The notes beneath the pieces were generated by a model that searched no databases, was not told the DNA's origin, and was given only the letters and a program-made list of their open reading frames with translations. From Curtobacterium sp. TC1 (lineage in GTDB: Bacteria; Actinomycetota; Actinomycetes; Actinomycetales; Microbacteriaceae): DNA of 64,000 nt. The stretch is taken from the NCBI RefSeq assembly GCF_019844075.1, contig NZ_CP081964.1:868001-932000 (forward strand), written 5' to 3'. Position numbers and translations under genes: made by a program. Shown here in pieces: positions 60,970 through 64,000 of this stretch (its first letter is position 1; each line of letters starts with the position of its first letter).

Positions 60970-62010
60970 GTGACGACGGGGACCGACGACCTGCCGGAGC
61001 GGCGCCCCACCGGCGGCCGCCTGCCGACGATGCGTGACGTCGCCGAGCACGTCGGGATGTCCCGGCAGCTCGTCTCGCTCGTGCTCCGCGGGGCCCCCGG
61101 TCCCAGTGCGGAGTCCCGCGACCGGATCCTCGCCGCGGCCGCTGAGCTCGGCTACCGCCCGCACACCTCGGCCCGGCTGCTCCGCGAAGGCCGCACGCGG
61201 CTCATCGGTGCGGTCTTCAGCATGCGCAACCCGTTCCAGGTCCGGTTCGTCGAACGGCTCTTCGCCCGTGCCGCCGAGCAGGGCTTCGGTGTCGCCCTCG
61301 GGCCCGCCGGCGCAGAGCGCTCCACGGACCAGGTGGTGGCCGACCTGCTCGGCGAACGCGTCGAGGCCCTCGTCGTGTTCAACCCCGACCCCGACGCGAC
61401 CGCGCTCGAGGAGGCGAGCCGCCTCGTGCCGGTCGTGCTCCTCGGCGAGTGGACGGACGCCCCGTACGCCGACAACGTGCACGTGGACGAGGCCGGTGGA
61501 CTCCGCGCCGCGGTCGAGCACCTGGTCGGTCTCGGTCACCGCCGCATCGCCTACGTCGGTGGCGAGGACGGGCTGGTCGGCCTCGATCGTGCGACCGCCT
61601 ACCGTGCCGCGATGCAGGGCGCCGGACTCGCAGCCGAGACCGACGTCGTCCCCAGCGGCTTCAGCGAAGAGGGTGGCGCCGCGGCCGCCCGCACGCTCGT
61701 CGCCCGCGACACCCTGCCCACCGCCGTGGTCTGCTGTGGTGACCAGTGCGCCACGGGCCTGCTCGCCGTCTTCGCGCAGCACGGGGTCGACGTGCCGCGG
61801 CGGGTGTCGGTGGTCGGCTTCGACGACAGCTACCTCGCGTCGCTCAGCTACCACCGCCTGACGTCGGTGCACCAGGACGTCGAAGCGACGGTGGATGCAG
61901 CGCTCGCCGCCGTGCTCGACCGGACCTCGGGTGAGGGTGGCGAGCGTCGTCGTGTCGCGACACCGACCCGCTTCGTGGTGCGTGCGTCGACGGGTCCTGC
62001 CGAGCGCTGA
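60970..62010 (+). CDS. LacI-family transcriptional regulator
   Basis: A 346-residue LacI repressor: HTH MRDVAEHVGMSRQLVSLVLRG (about residues 21-41) and sensor domain with SVVGFDDSYLASLSYHRLTS. GTG start at 60970. Most likely controls the divergent Gfo/Idh gene and, through shared operators, the MFS/Gfo-Idh pair at 62091-64000. Confidence 0.92.
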   Translation: MTTGTDDLPERRPTGGRLPTMRDVAEHVGMSRQLVSLVLRGAPGPSAESRDRILAAAAELGYRPHTSARLLREGRTRLIGAVFSMRNPFQVRFVERLFARAAEQGFGVALGPAGAERSTDQVVADLLGERVEALVVFNPDPDATALEEASRLVPVVLLGEWTDAPYADNVHVDEAGGLRAAVEHLVGLGHRRIAYVGGEDGLVGLDRATAYRAAMQGAGLAAETDVVPSGFSEEGGAAAARTLVARDTLPTAVVCCGDQCATGLLAVFAQHGVDVPRRVSVVGFDDSYLASLSYHRLTSVHQDVEATVDAALAAVLDRTSGEGGERRRVATPTRFVVRASTGPAER

Positions 62011-62025
62011 GCGTCGAGCGTCGAG

Positions 62026-62073
62026 CCGGAACGACGTGGTGGACGTCGTGCGACGTCGACCACGTCGTTCCGG
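62026..62073. terminator. Bidirectional hairpin terminator
   Basis: A 15-bp perfect stem (CCGGAACGACGTGGT, 62026-62040, with 62059-62073) between the convergent lacI and MFS genes; the loop itself has a short inner repeat (GACGTCG). Confidence 0.8.
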
Positions 62074-62090
62074 GTCGGGGTGGCTGCCGC

Positions 62091-63353
62091 TCAGCGCACG
62101 CTGCGGATCGGGATCACGACGAGTGCGCCGACGAGTGCCACGATGCCGGCGCCCCAGAGCAGCACCGGGTAGTTGTCACCAGCGCCGACCCCGAGCAGCA
62201 AGGCACCGAGTGCCGGCGCGAAGGACTGCGGCAGGGAGTTCGCGATGTTCATGACGCCGAGGTCCTTGCCGGGCTTGTCCTTGTCGGGCAGGACATCGAC
62301 CACCAGGGCGTTGTCGACGGCCACGTAGATGCCGTAGGCGAAGCCCATGATCACCTCGGCGACGTAGAACACGGTGACGTCCTGCGCGTAGACGAGCACG
62401 ACGAGGCCCACGCCGAAGAGCAGGGTCGAGCCGCCGACGAAGACCTTGCGGCGGCGCAGCCGGTCGGACAGCCAGCCGGAGAACGCCGTGCCGATCATGA
62501 GCGCGATCGTGTAGAGCAGGACACCGAACGCCACTGCCGAGGTGGCGCGTTGCGCGGTCATGCCGAGGTGGTCCTGCATGTAGAACAGCCGGAACGTCGT
62601 GAACAGGAACGTGGCGAGGATGATCAGGAACCGCGACCACCACGCCAGACCGTAGTCGCGGTGCGTGATCGGGTTCGTCCAGAAGGTCTGCACGATCGTG
62701 AGCCACGAGAACGGCTTCGGTCGGACCTCGGGGATGCGGTCGGGGGTGACGAACGCGTACACCAGCACGCAGAGCACGCCGAGGACGCCGGGCAGGATGA
62801 ACAGCAGCGGCAGGTTCTCGACCAGCAGGACGGCGGCGTAGGTGCCGGCGAGCACGGCGAGGTTCTGCGCCAGCCCGATCACGCTCGATGCCCGGCCGCG
62901 TTGCAGCTCGGGGACGTTGTCCGCCCAGCTGGCCATCATCGCCGAGTACGCGGCGTTCGACCCGAGCTGGCAGACGATCCACGCCACGGTGAGCATGCCG
63001 ACGTTCGGCGAGGAGGCCACCATGGCGAGTCCGCCGAGCAGCACCAGGATGCCGGCGAGCAGCCACGGGCGCCGCCGCCCCCACCGCGTCCGGGTTCGAT
63101 CACTCAGGGCGCCGAACAGCGGGTTGCCGAAGATCGCGCCGAGTGATCCGAGCGGCAGCGCGACGGCGATCACCGAGGCGGGGTCGTCCGGGTTCAGCGC
63201 CTGGGCCTTCAGCTGCATGCTGACGTAGACCGGCGACAGGATCGCCACGTAGATGCCGAACTGCGCCAGTCCGAGGGCGGTCAGGTACCAGTTGCTGACG
63301 TGGTTGGTCGGGGTGGCGGTGGTGAACGGGTGCGCCGGCAGCCTTGTCGACAT
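62091..63353 (-). CDS. MFS/GPH-type sugar transporter
   Basis: A 420-residue carrier with about 12 helices. The loop 2-3 motif GALSDRTRTRWGRRRPWLL resembles glycoside-pentoside-hexuronide and sucrose carriers rather than drug pumps. ATG at 63353 follows GAGGAGGAG. It is divergent from a Gfo/Idh gene and shares operators with the LacI gene, suggesting uptake of the sugar those dehydrogenases oxidise. Confidence 0.88.
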   Translation of the reverse strand: MSTRLPAHPFTTATPTNHVSNWYLTALGLAQFGIYVAILSPVYVSMQLKAQALNPDDPASVIAVALPLGSLGAIFGNPLFGALSDRTRTRWGRRRPWLLAGILVLLGGLAMVASSPNVGMLTVAWIVCQLGSNAAYSAMMASWADNVPELQRGRASSVIGLAQNLAVLAGTYAAVLLVENLPLLFILPGVLGVLCVLVYAFVTPDRIPEVRPKPFSWLTIVQTFWTNPITHRDYGLAWWSRFLIILATFLFTTFRLFYMQDHLGMTAQRATSAVAFGVLLYTIALMIGTAFSGWLSDRLRRRKVFVGGSTLLFGVGLVVLVYAQDVTVFYVAEVIMGFAYGIYVAVDNALVVDVLPDKDKPGKDLGVMNIANSLPQSFAPALGALLLGVGAGDNYPVLLWGAGIVALVGALVVIPIRSVR

Positions 63354-63416
63354 CGACTCCTCCTCGGGTCGTGTGCACGTCGTCCGGTCGGAAACCCGGT
63401 CATCGGTGACGCGCGT

Positions 63417-63462
63417 TTGGCTCGTGCTAACCTGACGACGTCGGCGATGTTATCTCGTGCCA
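63417..63462. promoter_or_regulatory. Two LacI-type operators in MFS/Gfo-Idh divergent promoter
   Basis: TTGGCTCGTGCTA (63417-63429) and TATCTCGTGCCA (63451-63462) share CTCGTGC with the site at 60917-60929. Confidence 0.6.
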
Positions 63463-63517
63463 AGCACAAACGCCACCGCCCGACGACGAACCACGGAACC
63501 GCGAGCACTGGAGCACG

Positions 63518-64000
63518 ATGATCCCCACCGCCCTGCCCGAACCCGAGCTCTTCACGACGGCGTCCGGTGATCCGTCCCTCGGCTGGGGGATCGTCGGACC
63601 CGGCTGGATCGCCGGCGAGTTCGCCACCGCGGTGCGCGCTTCGACCGCCCAGCGCATCGTCGCCGTCGCGTCCCGGTCACTGCCCCGCGCATCCGCGTTC
63701 GCTGCCGAGCACGGGATCGAGGCGGCCGTCGAGGGTGTCGACGCCCTCGTCGCCCGGCCCGACGTCGACGTGGTCTACATCGCGACACCGCAGAGCGAGC
63801 ACGCCGCGGTGGCCCTGGCAGCGATCGCCGCCGGCAAGCACGTGCTCATCGAGAAGCCCTTCACCGTCACGGCTGCCGAGGCCCGCACCGTCGCCGACGC
63901 CGCACGCGCCGCCGGGGTGTTCGCGATGGAGGGCATGTGGAGCCGGTACCTGCCGCAGGCCTCGGTGCTCCGGACCCTGCTGGCGGACGGAGCGCTCGGC
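63518..64000 (+). CDS. Gfo/Idh/MocA-family oxidoreductase (3' end outside window)
   Basis: The first 161 codons of an NAD(P)-dependent dehydrogenase: Rossmann motif GIVGPGWIAGEFA (about 24-36), VDVVYIATPQSEH, and the EKP motif LIEKPFTVTAAEA with the conserved Lys. GGAG is 4 nt before the ATG at 63518. It resembles the gene at 59866-60897 (both have MEAMW/MEGMW-R-YLPQ after the EKP motif). The C-terminal domain is cut off by the window end. Confidence 0.88.
   Translation, partial: MIPTALPEPELFTTASGDPSLGWGIVGPGWIAGEFATAVRASTAQRIVAVASRSLPRASAFAAEHGIEAAVEGVDALVARPDVDVVYIATPQSEHAAVALAAIAAGKHVLIEKPFTVTAAEARTVADAARAAGVFAMEGMWSRYLPQASVLRTLLADGALG

Overview
The window is a 64 kb chromosomal segment of a very GC-rich actinobacterium. 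Frequent GTG starts, 4-bp ATGA/GTGA gene overlaps, LAXTG-type wall sorting, CUT1 sugar importers without their own ATPase and probable leaderless promoters all fit Microbacteriaceae; Curtobacterium is my best guess, from general resemblance only. I see no rRNA, tRNA, CRISPR array, transposase or phage gene.

Layout. 86-5534: drug-efflux MFS pump followed by a TetR gene, a divergent MarR gene, and a DEAD-box RNA helicase. 5783-9221: secreted FN3/propeller protein, a repeat-rich spacer, and a divergent NAD(P)-epimerase/TetR pair with three operator-like sites. 9475-14407: compact exopolysaccharide operon of a BcsA-like glycosyltransferase, an RsbW-like ATPase and a GH26-like/OpgC fusion protein. 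14420-32613: nitrogen-scavenging island with uricase, xanthine dehydrogenase and its maturation factors, two purine-deaminase-like amidohydrolases, a ferredoxin reductase, a cupin regulator, a cytosine-deaminase-like enzyme with an ABC importer, and an operon of unknown substrate (FAD oxidase, creatininase family, PNPOx family). Promoters in this island share a GTnAC-n6-GAAAC box (GlnR type) set 10 nt upstream of a TANNNT-like -10.

32857-42619: a sugar importer with ThuA and Gfo/Idh genes, a LacI regulator with tandem operators, a repeat-filled spacer, and a second sugar importer. 42743-46606: surface-protein operon with a SipW-type signal peptidase, an LAXTG-anchored protein and a choice-of-anchor G protein. 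46674-55113: MarR and AraC regulators, then a LacI-controlled third sugar importer ending in a GH3 beta-glycosidase. 55187-64000: FAD monooxygenase/MarR pair, VOC protein, XRE regulator, aldo/keto reductase, flavodoxin-like lipoprotein, and two Gfo/Idh dehydrogenases with an MFS carrier that share LacI-type operators; the last gene runs off the window.

As a whole the segment suits an organism living on plant or soil organic matter: it imports oligosaccharides, recycles purines and pyrimidines for nitrogen, and builds an exopolysaccharide and wall-anchored surface proteins. The strongest candidates for new biology are the polysaccharide operon, the shared nitrogen-type promoter architecture, the SipW surface locus and the dispersed intergenic palindromes.
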